Positions 26,120 to 34,055 of a stretch of DNA of 64,000 nucleotides are shown here, piece by piece; within the stretch, counting starts at the first letter, position 1; every line of letters begins with the position of its first letter. Source of the DNA: VRUE01 sp035693025 (lineage in GTDB: Bacteria > Actinomycetota > Thermoleophilia > Solirubrobacterales > 70-9); the NCBI GenBank assembly GCA_035693025.1, contig DASSHI010000036.1, positions 1 through 64,000 on the forward strand. Reading direction: 5' to 3'. Both the position numbers and the translations under genes were made by a program. The notes below the pieces were generated by a model, which ran no database searches, had not been told where the DNA came from, and saw only the letters and a program-made list of their open reading frames with translations.

Positions 26120-26444
26120 GTCCACGGCCGTCGCCCGCCGCTTCGGCGAGAACCTCCGCCGCGCCCGCGCTGAGGAGGGCATCAGCCAGGAAGAGCTCGG
26201 CTTCCGCTCCGGCCTGCACCGCACCGAGATCGGCCTCTTGGAGCGCGGCGCCCGCGTCCCCCGCCTCGACACCCTGCTCAAGCTCGCCTCCGGCCTCGGC
26301 GTCCGCATCGCCTGCCCCCTCTTCGAGGGCATCGAGTGGACCCCGGGCGGCGTCGTCACCCGGCCCGGCGCCTTCAGCTTCGCCACTCCGCTTGAGGAGG
26401 GCGACACGGGCTCCGCGGGTGGGGCGACGGCGGAAGGCCCGTGA
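26112..26444 (+). CDS. XRE-family regulator 1 of 3
   Basis: A 110-residue protein with a Cro/C1-type HTH (FGENLRRARAEEGISQEELGFRSGLHRTEIGLLERGARVPR), then LFEGIEWTPGG and a short Gly/Thr tail. It is a paralogue of the next two genes, with the same HTH core and the same F(E/I)xIxW motif. As a probable repressor in an integrase-linked cluster it may control transfer or toxin genes. Confidence 0.85.
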   Translation: MGESTAVARRFGENLRRARAEEGISQEELGFRSGLHRTEIGLLERGARVPRLDTLLKLASGLGVRIACPLFEGIEWTPGGVVTRPGAFSFATPLEEGDTGSAGGATAEGP

Positions 26445-26767
26445 TGTCTAGATCCGCCGGGCCGATCGCCGCCCGCCTCGGCCGCAACCTTGCCGCCGCC
26501 CGCAGGCGCTCCGGCATCTCCCAGGAAGAGGCGGCGCTCCGTGCCTCCCTTCACCGCACCGAGATCGGGCTCTTGGAGCGCGGCGAACGCATGCCCCGCA
26601 TCGACACGGCCATAAAGCTCGCAGGTGCGGTGGGAGTCCCCTGCGAGAAGCTGTTCGAGGGCATCGAGTGGACCCCCGGCAGCGCCCAGAGGGGCGCATT
26701 CGTCACTTCAACGCTCGCTGGGGATGATGAGATCGAGGCCACTGCGGAGGACGCCGCCCGTGCCTGA
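26444..26767 (+). CDS. XRE-family regulator 2 of 3
   Basis: A 107-residue paralogue of the preceding gene (LGRNLAAARRRSGISQEEAALRASLHRTEIGLLERGERMPR; then KLFEGIEWTPGS). It starts at ATG overlapping the previous stop by one base (TGATG). The C-terminal tail is acidic and differs from its neighbours, which may set ligand or partner specificity. It overlaps the third gene by eight bases. Confidence 0.85.
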   Translation: MSRSAGPIAARLGRNLAAARRRSGISQEEAALRASLHRTEIGLLERGERMPRIDTAIKLAGAVGVPCEKLFEGIEWTPGSAQRGAFVTSTLAGDDEIEATAEDAARA

Positions 26768-27182
26768 GGATGGTGTCACCTTCGCCGCCCGCCTCGGCGA
26801 GAACGTGCGCATCCTGCGCAGGCACCGCAATTTGACTCAGGCGACGCTCGCCGCCCGGTCCGGTCTTCACCGTGACGGGATCGGCATGGTCGAGCGCGGC
26901 CTGCGGACCCCACGCGCCGACACCGCGTTCAGGCTCGCTGGGGCGCTCGGCGTCCCGATCGAGAAGCTCTTCATCACCATCGTCTGGGTACCGGCGCCAT
27001 CGGCCGGTGAACTTTTCTTCTCTACCCGGTTGGCGTGGCACAGAGAGGTGCTGAGACGCGCCGCAGCCCTCCGGGCGAGGCAGATCGACGAGGTCGACGT
27101 GGTGGCGTTGATCCGCGAGAGCCGCGACGAGCTGGAACGGCGCGGGTGCCCGGACGAAGAGGACGACGCCCCGCCATCGTGA
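26760..27182 (+). CDS. XRE-family regulator 3 of 3, with C-terminal extension
   Basis: A 140-residue paralogue with HTH core LGENVRILRRHRNLTQATLAARSGLHRDGIGMVERGLRTPR and the more diverged motif KLFITIVWVPAP. Unlike the others it has about 55 additional helical residues (RAAALRARQIDEVDVVALIRE) that could mediate oligomerisation. It starts at GTG inside the previous gene and is last in the operon. Confidence 0.83.
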   Translation: MPEDGVTFAARLGENVRILRRHRNLTQATLAARSGLHRDGIGMVERGLRTPRADTAFRLAGALGVPIEKLFITIVWVPAPSAGELFFSTRLAWHREVLRRAAALRARQIDEVDVVALIRESRDELERRGCPDEEDDAPPS

Positions 27183-27370
27183 GGCCGCCTCTCGCCAGCT
27201 TCGACGGAGACCGCGGTAGAGCGCCGCCGAGTCGAAGCCGGCCGGGATCAGATGTCGCGCGCAGACGATCTCTCCGAGGTCGAGCGCTGAGACTCCAAGT
27301 CCCCAACGCGGCTAACCTCCGCCTCCTCTCGGCGCACCGCTGGCATCTGACAGCCAATCGATCGGGCTTC

Positions 27371-27394
27371 GGCCGGGAGGGAAAACCCCCGGCC
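27371..27394 (+). other. G-rich hairpin upstream of the Rep_trans-like gene
   Basis: GGCCGGG and CCCGGCC form a 7-bp stem around a loop with AGGGAAAACC, 17 bases before the ATG of the Rep-like gene. MOBT relaxases nick near G-rich/C-rich hairpins beside their own gene, so this is a weak nick-site candidate. It could equally attenuate translation. Confidence 0.3.
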
Positions 27395-27410
27395 CATCTC
27401 TCTCACTGGG

Positions 27411-28616
27411 ATGGCCCTCCGTCCACCGGCCGACTTCGCCCCCGCCGCCTCCGAGCGCGACCCTCCGAGCGAGGCAGACCTGCGAGCGCTCTGGGAACGC
27501 CACGAATCCGCCCGCGCCGCCCGCGAGCGCGTTGCCCGCTGGCGTCGGGCCACCGAGTTCCTGCGCCGCGATCCCGAGGGCGAGCTGCGCCCCGCGCACG
27601 ACGGCGCGGGCGGGGCAGAGGCTGAAGCCGCCGCCTGCGGCCCACGCGCCCGCGCTGCCCTACGCCCGACTCCGGCCGAGGGCCGTGTCTTCGCCGCCGG
27701 CATCGACACTTGGTCGCCCTGCTGGTACGCCGAGCCCGGCTCGTCGCTCGCCCGTGCCCTCGGTGCTCTCGCAACCGAGTCGAGCGGTCGCGCCCGCCTG
27801 CTCCCCGAGCCACTCGTCGGTCACCGCGTCGGCTGGTTCCCCGATCCGTGCCTCGTCTTCGCCGAGGGCCGCGCCGGGGGCGAGGCGCTCCTTCCCGCCA
27901 CGGCCCTCGGCGCGGCCCTTGCGGGGCTCTGCCGCTCCCTCGCCGACCTGGGCATCCCCGCCGCCCCCGCCCGCTGCGCCGGGCTGCGCCGCCTCGACGT
28001 CGCCGCCGACCTGCGCACCGACTCCGGCGCCGAGGGCCTCGCCCTGCTCGAGCTGATCGCCGCCGGCTCCTTCGGCGCGGGCAAGCTCGCCGCCTACCGC
28101 GCCGAACGTCGCACCGAGAGCGTCCTGATGAAGACCTGGGCCGGGCGCACGCTGGCCCGCGTCTACGACAAGGGCGCCCAGCTCGGCACCGCCCCTGCGG
28201 GTCGCTGGCTGCGCTTCGAGGCGCAGTGGCGATTCCCCCGCGAGGCCCGCCCGGCGCCGGTAGCGCTCGACGCCGCCCTTCTGCGCGAGCGCTTCGCCCG
28301 CCGCTTCGCGCCGCTCTGGCAGGCGGCCGGCGGCCTGCGCTTCGCCCCCGCGGCCTCTCTCTCCGAGCGGATCGGCGAGGCCGTCGCCGACGGCCGCCTC
28401 GCCCCCTCGCGCGCCCGCACCCTCGCCGGCTACCTCCTGCTCGGCGCCGCCGGTATCCCCCAAGGCGCCCGCCGCACTACCTACGAGCTCGACCGTGAGT
28501 GCCGTGAACTCGGCCTGCTCGCCTCCCTCTCTGCCGATGCCAACCGTTGCGTCGACGTGGCGACCGTGCTGGACGAGTGTATGACGCCTGGCGTCTGGGA
28601 GCCGAAAAACACTTGA
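27411..28616 (+). CDS. Rep_trans-like replication initiator or MOBT-type relaxase
   Basis: A 401-residue protein with the pattern of the Rep_trans/NicK group: a beta strand LRRLDVAADLRTDSG (acidic metal-binding positions), then KLAAYRAER with TESVLMKTW, then LARVYDKGAQLGT and a basic strand WLRFEAQWRF. A helical C-terminal domain follows. Known members nick DNA and start rolling-circle replication or conjugative transfer. The catalytic Tyr cannot be pinned down by eye. It lies in the integrase-linked region, so it may be the missing relaxase of the conjugation genes at 48-64 kb. Confidence 0.6.
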   Translation: MALRPPADFAPAASERDPPSEADLRALWERHESARAARERVARWRRATEFLRRDPEGELRPAHDGAGGAEAEAAACGPRARAALRPTPAEGRVFAAGIDTWSPCWYAEPGSSLARALGALATESSGRARLLPEPLVGHRVGWFPDPCLVFAEGRAGGEALLPATALGAALAGLCRSLADLGIPAAPARCAGLRRLDVAADLRTDSGAEGLALLELIAAGSFGAGKLAAYRAERRTESVLMKTWAGRTLARVYDKGAQLGTAPAGRWLRFEAQWRFPREARPAPVALDAALLRERFARRFAPLWQAAGGLRFAPAASLSERIGEAVADGRLAPSRARTLAGYLLLGAAGIPQGARRTTYELDRECRELGLLASLSADANRCVDVATVLDECMTPGVWEPKNT

Positions 28617-28823
28617 GCGCTCCACCCGAATCTCAACGAATGGTCGAGCAAGTGCGCCGAATCACAACCGGCCCCGCCTTGTTGTAGCCGTCACATAGCC
28701 AGTCGCGATTCTCACCGCAGGGGGGTATCGATTCGCCCCGCTCGTCCGTCAGGTGGGTGAGAGGGCCGAGAAGTACGGCCCACCGCCCGCGACAGGGCAC
28801 ACCACACAGACAAGGAGAGCGGT

Positions 28824-31556
28824 ATGCATTTCCGACCGAGCCAGCCGGTCAACCGGCCGGCGCTGATAGCCCTATGCCTTTTCGCCGTTGCGTTCGCGTT
28901 CGCGATCTTCACCGCCGCGACGGCCCACGCCTCCTACTACAAGACCCTCTACTGCGCAGCCGCCGACGGCTCGGGCAGCCCGACCCTCGGGGCCCGCCCG
29001 GGCTTCTTCGACTTCACCGACGACTGCGGCACCGCCTACGGGGACCCGGCCGGCACCGGCGGCTTCCTGCGCCTGGAGGAGAACACCACGGGGATGGCGG
29101 GCAACACCGACGAGGCGAGCTACTCCTGGTGGGCGCCCTCGGGCACCTCGATCGCTGCCGTCTCCGCCTACACCCGCGTGCCCGGCTACTTCAACTCGGG
29201 CTGGCGCGAGCGCTTTTGGGCGGAAGGCCTCGACGGCTCCGAAAACAACATCCTCATGCAGGGCTCCGGTGTCGCCAACGAAGGCATCGACGCGCCGGCG
29301 ACCTCCAACTTCGGCTACCACGCCTGGCCCTTCGGCGGCTTCGGCGACTACAAGCGCCTCGTCTTCGCGATGACCTGCTACCGCCCCGCGGGCTGCTCGC
29401 GCGAAGGCTGGAACGCCGCCGACGCCAACTCGATCGCGATCACGCTCGACGATAAGGAAGCCCCCCACGTCAACTGGGAAGGGGACTCCCACGTCCTCGG
29501 CGGCGACTGGGTCAAAGGCAACAACGCGATCGCCTGGCGCGAATCCGATCAGGGCTCGGGCCTTCGCTTCTCGCGCCTCAAGGTCGACGGCGCGACGCTC
29601 TCCGACGGCACGATCGACTACCAGGCAAACGGCGGCTGTCAGACCGGGCACTCGGACGCCAACGGGGAATTCGCCCGCAACTTCACCCCCTGTACCCAGG
29701 GTCCGTACCTGCGCTACTACCCGCTGAGGACCGAATGGCTCTCCGACGGGGCCCACCAGCTTCAGACCTGCGTGCAGGACTTCGCCGAGTACCAGCACCT
29801 CGGGGAAGCGGCTTCGGAATCGTGCGACACGCGCACGATCCATACCGATAACAGCGCGCCGGGCAAACCGGCGGCGCTTGCGATTCGCAGCTCCAACCCG
29901 GCCCGCTACCTCGACCACTTCGGCGCGACCTTCTCGCTGCCGCCCGACCCCGGCAGCCCGATCGCCGAGGTCCATTACGAGATCCTGAACGCCAAGGGCG
30001 AAGTAGTCGTGCCCGAGCAGGTCGTGAGCGCTACCAACCCCACCGAAGTCGCCGACATCCAAGGCCCCGCCCAGCCCGGCGCCTACACGCTGCGCGTCTG
30101 GCTTGAGGATTCGGTCGGCTTCGTCGGCCCCGCGGCCGAAGCCGCGATCCCGCACGACACGACCCCTCCCGCCGCGCCCCAGGAACTTCAGGTCGGCGGG
30201 AGCGGGACCCGCTGGCTCGCGCAGGCCGACGTGCATTGGTCAAACGTCGTCGACAACGGCTCGCCGATCGACACCGCCCACTACCAGCTGCTCGACGCCT
30301 CCGGCGAAGCCCTCGACGGCACGCACACGCTCAGCGGCGACAACGTGCAGCAGATCGACAACCTCCAGACCCCAGAACAGCGCGGCCACTACAAGCTCAG
30401 GGTCTGGCTCTCCGACGAAGAGGGCAACGCCGGCGCCGCCTCCACCGTGGCGCTGCCGATCGACACGACCCCGCCGGCCGCTCCCCAGGGCCTGCAGGTC
30501 GCCGCACCGGACACCCCGCGCTCCACGGACGGCTTCGACCTGCACTGGCGCGACATCGCCGACGACGGCTCGCCGATCGACGCCGCCCACTACGAGGTGC
30601 TCGACGGCTCGGGCCACGTCGCCGTGCCCGAACAGACCGACCAGGGCAAGGACGTCTCGACGATCGCCGACGTCCAGGCCCCCGACGCGGCTGGCAGCTA
30701 CACGCTGAAGCTCTGGCTCACCGACGAAGAGGGCAACGTAGGCGCTCCGGCCACCGTGCCGCTCGCCTACGAATGCGCTCGCTCGCCGGTGGCAGGAGGA
30801 GGGAGCCTCACCGCCTCGCTCTCCGACGCCACCGTCCAACAGGGCCAGGGCTCGACCCTCACCGGCGCCCTGCGCCAAAGCTCCGGCGCTCCGGTATCCG
30901 GCGCGCCGCTCTGCGTCTTCGAAGAGGTCGAAGGCGACCCGGGCCGCCGCTACCTCGGCCTCGCCTACACCGACGCGGCCGGCAACTACCGCTTCGCGGT
31001 CTCGCCGGGTCCCGACCGGACCATGCGCGCGGTCTATCGCCCCGGCAACCGCCGCCTCGTCGCCCAGGCAGACGTGAAGACTCAGGTCAAGCCGACCCTG
31101 CGCGCCCGCAAGGCGGTGATCCGCAACGGCCAGGTCGCGCATCTGGAAGGCGAGATCCCCGGACCGCGGGGCGACGACGTTACGATCGTCATCCAGGTCC
31201 GCCAGGGCAAGGGCTGGCTCGCCTTCCGCCGCTACCGCACCCGCGACGGTGGCCGCTTCGAGGCCGAATACCCGTTCCACCGCACCACCCGCCCGACCAC
31301 CTATGAGTTCCGCGCCCAGGTGCGCGAATCGGGCGGCTACCCATATATGGAGGGCGATTCGGACCCGCTCGACCTCAGGGTGCTGCCGAAGGCCGCGCAC
31401 CGCCGCAAGATCAGCGCCGCCAGGCGCTGCGCCCTCGCCCGCCGCGCTCTGCACCGCCGGCCGACGGCCAAGGGACTGCGCCGCCGCGCCCAGCGGCTCT
31501 GCCGTCGAGCGCATCGTCGGCGCCACCCTCATCACACCCGCCGGAGGGCCGGCTGA
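28824..31556 (+). CDS. Large secreted protein with three FN3-like domains and basic tail
   Basis: A 910-residue exported protein with a signal peptide (residues 12-36, ATAHASYYK). An N-terminal domain of about 300 residues with several paired Cys is followed by three tandem FN3/Ig-like repeats (with TTPPAAPQ linkers and VWLSDEEGNAG), then a carboxypeptidase-regulatory-like beta domain. The end is an Arg/His-rich tail (RRRHPHHTRRRAG) with Cys residues. Shine-Dalgarno AAGGAGAG supports the ATG. Probable cell-surface or adhesive protein. Its stop overlaps the next ATG. Confidence 0.75.
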   Translation: MHFRPSQPVNRPALIALCLFAVAFAFAIFTAATAHASYYKTLYCAAADGSGSPTLGARPGFFDFTDDCGTAYGDPAGTGGFLRLEENTTGMAGNTDEASYSWWAPSGTSIAAVSAYTRVPGYFNSGWRERFWAEGLDGSENNILMQGSGVANEGIDAPATSNFGYHAWPFGGFGDYKRLVFAMTCYRPAGCSREGWNAADANSIAITLDDKEAPHVNWEGDSHVLGGDWVKGNNAIAWRESDQGSGLRFSRLKVDGATLSDGTIDYQANGGCQTGHSDANGEFARNFTPCTQGPYLRYYPLRTEWLSDGAHQLQTCVQDFAEYQHLGEAASESCDTRTIHTDNSAPGKPAALAIRSSNPARYLDHFGATFSLPPDPGSPIAEVHYEILNAKGEVVVPEQVVSATNPTEVADIQGPAQPGAYTLRVWLEDSVGFVGPAAEAAIPHDTTPPAAPQELQVGGSGTRWLAQADVHWSNVVDNGSPIDTAHYQLLDASGEALDGTHTLSGDNVQQIDNLQTPEQRGHYKLRVWLSDEEGNAGAASTVALPIDTTPPAAPQGLQVAAPDTPRSTDGFDLHWRDIADDGSPIDAAHYEVLDGSGHVAVPEQTDQGKDVSTIADVQAPDAAGSYTLKLWLTDEEGNVGAPATVPLAYECARSPVAGGGSLTASLSDATVQQGQGSTLTGALRQSSGAPVSGAPLCVFEEVEGDPGRRYLGLAYTDAAGNYRFAVSPGPDRTMRAVYRPGNRRLVAQADVKTQVKPTLRARKAVIRNGQVAHLEGEIPGPRGDDVTIVIQVRQGKGWLAFRRYRTRDGGRFEAEYPFHRTTRPTTYEFRAQVRESGGYPYMEGDSDPLDLRVLPKAAHRRKISAARRCALARRALHRRPTAKGLRRRAQRLCRRAHRRRHPHHTRRRAG

Positions 31557-32332
31557 TGCGCACCGCCGGCGTCGACCTCTCGGTCGCGGCGAAGGAAACC
31601 GCGGCCGCGACCGTCGAGTGGGAGGAGGGCTCCGAGGGCCGGGCGAGGGTGGGGGAGCCCTCGGCCGGCCTCGACGACGTCGCCCTGCTCGACCTGCTCG
31701 CCGAGCCGGAGTGGACGGCGATCGACGCCCCCTTCGGCTGGCCCGCGCCGATGGTCGCCGCGCTCCACGCCTACTCGAGCGACGGCCGTTGGCCCCGGCC
31801 CGACAAGCAGAGCTTCCGTCTGCGCCATACCGACGTCCACGTCCATGACCGCCTGCTCGCCGAGACCGGGGAGAAGCTCTGGCCGCTCAGCCCCTCGACC
31901 GACCGCATCTCGCTCACCGCCTGGCGACTCGCCGGCCTGCGCGAGGTGGCCTACGAGCGCTCGGGCCTCCGCTTCGACCGCGCCGGCGGCGACCGCGTCC
32001 TCGAGGCCTATCCCGCCGCGGCGCTGCTGCTCTGGCGCCTGCCGCGCCAGGGCTACAAGTCCGAGCCCGAGGCCCGCGAGCAGCTGCTCACCGCGCTCGA
32101 GGCCGAGGCGCCCTGGCTGTCATGGGAGCCCGGCGCCCGCGAGGCCTGCGTGGAGTCAGACGACGCCCTCGACGCCGTGCTCTGCGCCCTGATCGCGCGC
32201 GCCGCCGCGCTCGGGCTCACCGAAGAGCCGTCGCCCGAGGCGCTGGAGCTCGCCCGGGCCGAGGGCTGGATCCATCTGCCGCGCAAGGACAGCCTGGGCC
32301 GGCTGCTCGCCGATCATCGCGCCCGTGCCTGA
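31556..32332 (+). CDS. DUF429 predicted RNase H-like nuclease
   Basis: A 258-residue protein of the DUF429 family. It shows the RNase H-like acidic start TAGVDLSVA, then TAIDAPFGWP (second Asp), SFRLRHTD, the central motif RVLEAYPAAAL and CVESDDALDAVLCALIARA near the end. Members have a predicted RNase H fold with unproven substrate. The ATG overlaps the previous stop. The 3' end overlaps that of the convergent TetR gene by 19 bases. Confidence 0.85.
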   Translation: MRTAGVDLSVAAKETAAATVEWEEGSEGRARVGEPSAGLDDVALLDLLAEPEWTAIDAPFGWPAPMVAALHAYSSDGRWPRPDKQSFRLRHTDVHVHDRLLAETGEKLWPLSPSTDRISLTAWRLAGLREVAYERSGLRFDRAGGDRVLEAYPAAALLLWRLPRQGYKSEPEAREQLLTALEAEAPWLSWEPGAREACVESDDALDAVLCALIARAAALGLTEEPSPEALELARAEGWIHLPRKDSLGRLLADHRARA

Positions 32333-33711
32333 TTGGCGCCTGCGCTGCGCGCTGCCTCCGTCGCCTTCTCGCCTCCCAGGTAGGGGGCCAGAGTGGTGAA
32401 CACGAGTTGCGGCAGCAGGTCTTCGAGCTCGGCCGTCCGGCCCTTGCTCACCTCGCTGGCGATCGTCTCCGCTGCCGCCCTCGCCGTCATCAGCGCCACC
32501 TCGTCTGTCTCGCCGCCTCCGGTCAGCTGCGCGAAGCTGAGCATCGCTTGCTCGTAGCGCTGCTCGCCTCTGCGCCCGGCAGCCCTGACCTCGGTCGTCA
32601 CGAGCCGCGCCGCCCGCGGGTCCTCCGCGAGCGACTCGACCAGCGCTCGCAGCCCGACGACCGCCCGCTCCGCACAGGGTCCGGTGTCGTTCACGGCCTC
32701 CCCGACATGGCCCAGGATTGAGTCGCGCACCGCCGAAAACGCCGCCAGCAAGCATTCCTCCTTGCCGCTGAAGTGCGCGTAGAAGACCGGCTTCGAGACT
32801 TCCGCGCGCTTCGCGATATCGGCGATGTGCGCGTCCTTGTACCCCTTCGTCCCGGCCAACTCGACCATCGCCACCACGATCCGCCCGCGCTGAGCCTTCC
32901 TCGTGCGCCTGAGGCGTCTCGTCCCGCGGGTTGTCGCCGCCGTCTCGACCGATCCGGGCGCTTCATCGGCTGGCTCCACCGTTTGCGCCGAGCCCTCGAC
33001 CACCGCAGTGTGCTGTGGCCACGACCCGATGCAGACCACGTCTTCCAGCGCCTCCTGAAGGGGGGCGTCGTCCTCGAGACGGAGCGCGAGCATGCTTTTC
33101 AGCGTTGCGGCGGCCATCCAGGCCGCGCTGCCCCTCTGCGGCAAACCGTTGTCTCCGCGTTTGCACACGAGCAGGCCGGCGAAGCGCTCGAGCCAACGCT
33201 GTTGCGCTTCGCGGCAGTGGTCGTCGCCGGCGTGGATCTCCACCAGCAGCAGGCGGCCCACCGCGGGGTTGGCGTCTAGCAGCGCCAACAGCTCACGCAA
33301 CCCCGCCTCCAGCCGGCCGGCGGAATCACCTCCGCTCCGTGCCGCGGCGGCCTCGACCCGGTCCAGCGTCGTTGCCGCGCACCGCTCGAACGCTTCTCGC
33401 AGACAGGCCTCCCTGGAGTCGTAGAGCTTGTAGTACGTCCCCTGTCCAACGCCGGCGCTGCGTGCCGCCAGCTGGATGGTCGCGGCTTCCAGTCCCCCTT
33501 TCGCCGCGAGCCGCGTGGTCGCCTCGCACAGCTTCGCCCGTTGCTCCGCCTCGCGGCGGAGCCGTTCGGCCTCCCGCTCCGACTCGGCCTGGGCCGGATC
33601 GGCTTCGAGGTAGTCGGCAGGATCGAAAAACACGGGCGTCCGGAGAAGGTAGCCGGTGGGGAGGTGAATCGGAAGGCTCGACCTCAGGTCGAGGATCTTC
33701 TTACAGGCCAC
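32314..33711 (-). CDS. Two-headed TetR-family regulator (two fused TetR units)
   Basis: A 465-residue protein with two complete TetR-like HTH domains in one chain. The first is at about residues 65-110 (TRLAAKGGLEAATIQLAARSAGVGQGTYYKLYDSREACL) and the second at about 275-320 (VELAGTKGYKDAHIADIAKRAEVSKPVFYAHFSGKEECLL). Each is followed by an all-helical ligand domain. TetR proteins normally have about 200 residues and dimerise, so this fusion may act as an internal pseudo-dimer. It is divergent from the giant secreted-protein genes it may control. A further start could lie downstream of ATG 33711. Confidence 0.83.
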   Translation of the reverse strand: MACKKILDLRSSLPIHLPTGYLLRTPVFFDPADYLEADPAQAESEREAERLRREAEQRAKLCEATTRLAAKGGLEAATIQLAARSAGVGQGTYYKLYDSREACLREAFERCAATTLDRVEAAAARSGGDSAGRLEAGLRELLALLDANPAVGRLLLVEIHAGDDHCREAQQRWLERFAGLLVCKRGDNGLPQRGSAAWMAAATLKSMLALRLEDDAPLQEALEDVVCIGSWPQHTAVVEGSAQTVEPADEAPGSVETAATTRGTRRLRRTRKAQRGRIVVAMVELAGTKGYKDAHIADIAKRAEVSKPVFYAHFSGKEECLLAAFSAVRDSILGHVGEAVNDTGPCAERAVVGLRALVESLAEDPRAARLVTTEVRAAGRRGEQRYEQAMLSFAQLTGGGETDEVALMTARAAAETIASEVSKGRTAELEDLLPQLVFTTLAPYLGGEKATEAARSAGANQARAR

Positions 33712-33847
33712 CTCCCGCCGATATCCGCCCTCCGCCCCCGGGCGCGCCGGCGCTCTCCCGACGACCGCTCAGACAACCTTGTCCAGAAACGTCGCTGTCT
33801 GATTTGAATCGTAAAAGCGCGAAATTGCAGGGCAAACCTGCGCGCCC

Positions 33848-33876
33848 TTGACATCCAGACACTCGTGTGTTCAAAT
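33848..33876 (+). promoter_or_regulatory. Strong sigma-70-type promoter for the giant secreted-protein genes
   Basis: TTGACA at 33848-33853, a 17-base spacer, then TCAAAT at 33871-33876. This is the best canonical promoter in the window. It reads toward the TTG at 34056, and the operator-like motif 33890-33909 lies just past the expected start of transcription. Confidence 0.6.
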
Positions 33877-33889
33877 CTTAAAGCGATCG

Positions 33890-33909
33890 GTAAACGCGGT
33901 TGTATGCCC
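33890..33909 (+). promoter_or_regulatory. Shared TetR-operator-like motif, copy 1
   Basis: GTAAACGCGGTTGTATGCCC matches 42932-42951 at 17 of 20 bases. Both copies lie beside TetR-family genes, here in the divergent promoter region between the two-headed TetR and the giant secreted protein. It is placed to block transcription from 33848-33876. Confidence 0.5.
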
Positions 33910-34055
33910 GCCGACACCGATCCGCAGTAACCGCCCTCAGGACGGGCAGGGCACCAACGAAGTACCCAAAGCAGGGACCACAGGGAAAACGGGCCACGAA
34001 AGGCCGCAAAGGGAAGCGGCCGGCAGGGGGCTCGAGGGACAAGGAGAGAGCTACG

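Noticed and set aside
28700..28745. Possible right attachment site resembling the tRNA-fMet 3' end
   Set aside because: Only scattered matches around GATTCGCCCCGCTC; no uninterrupted identity of att length.
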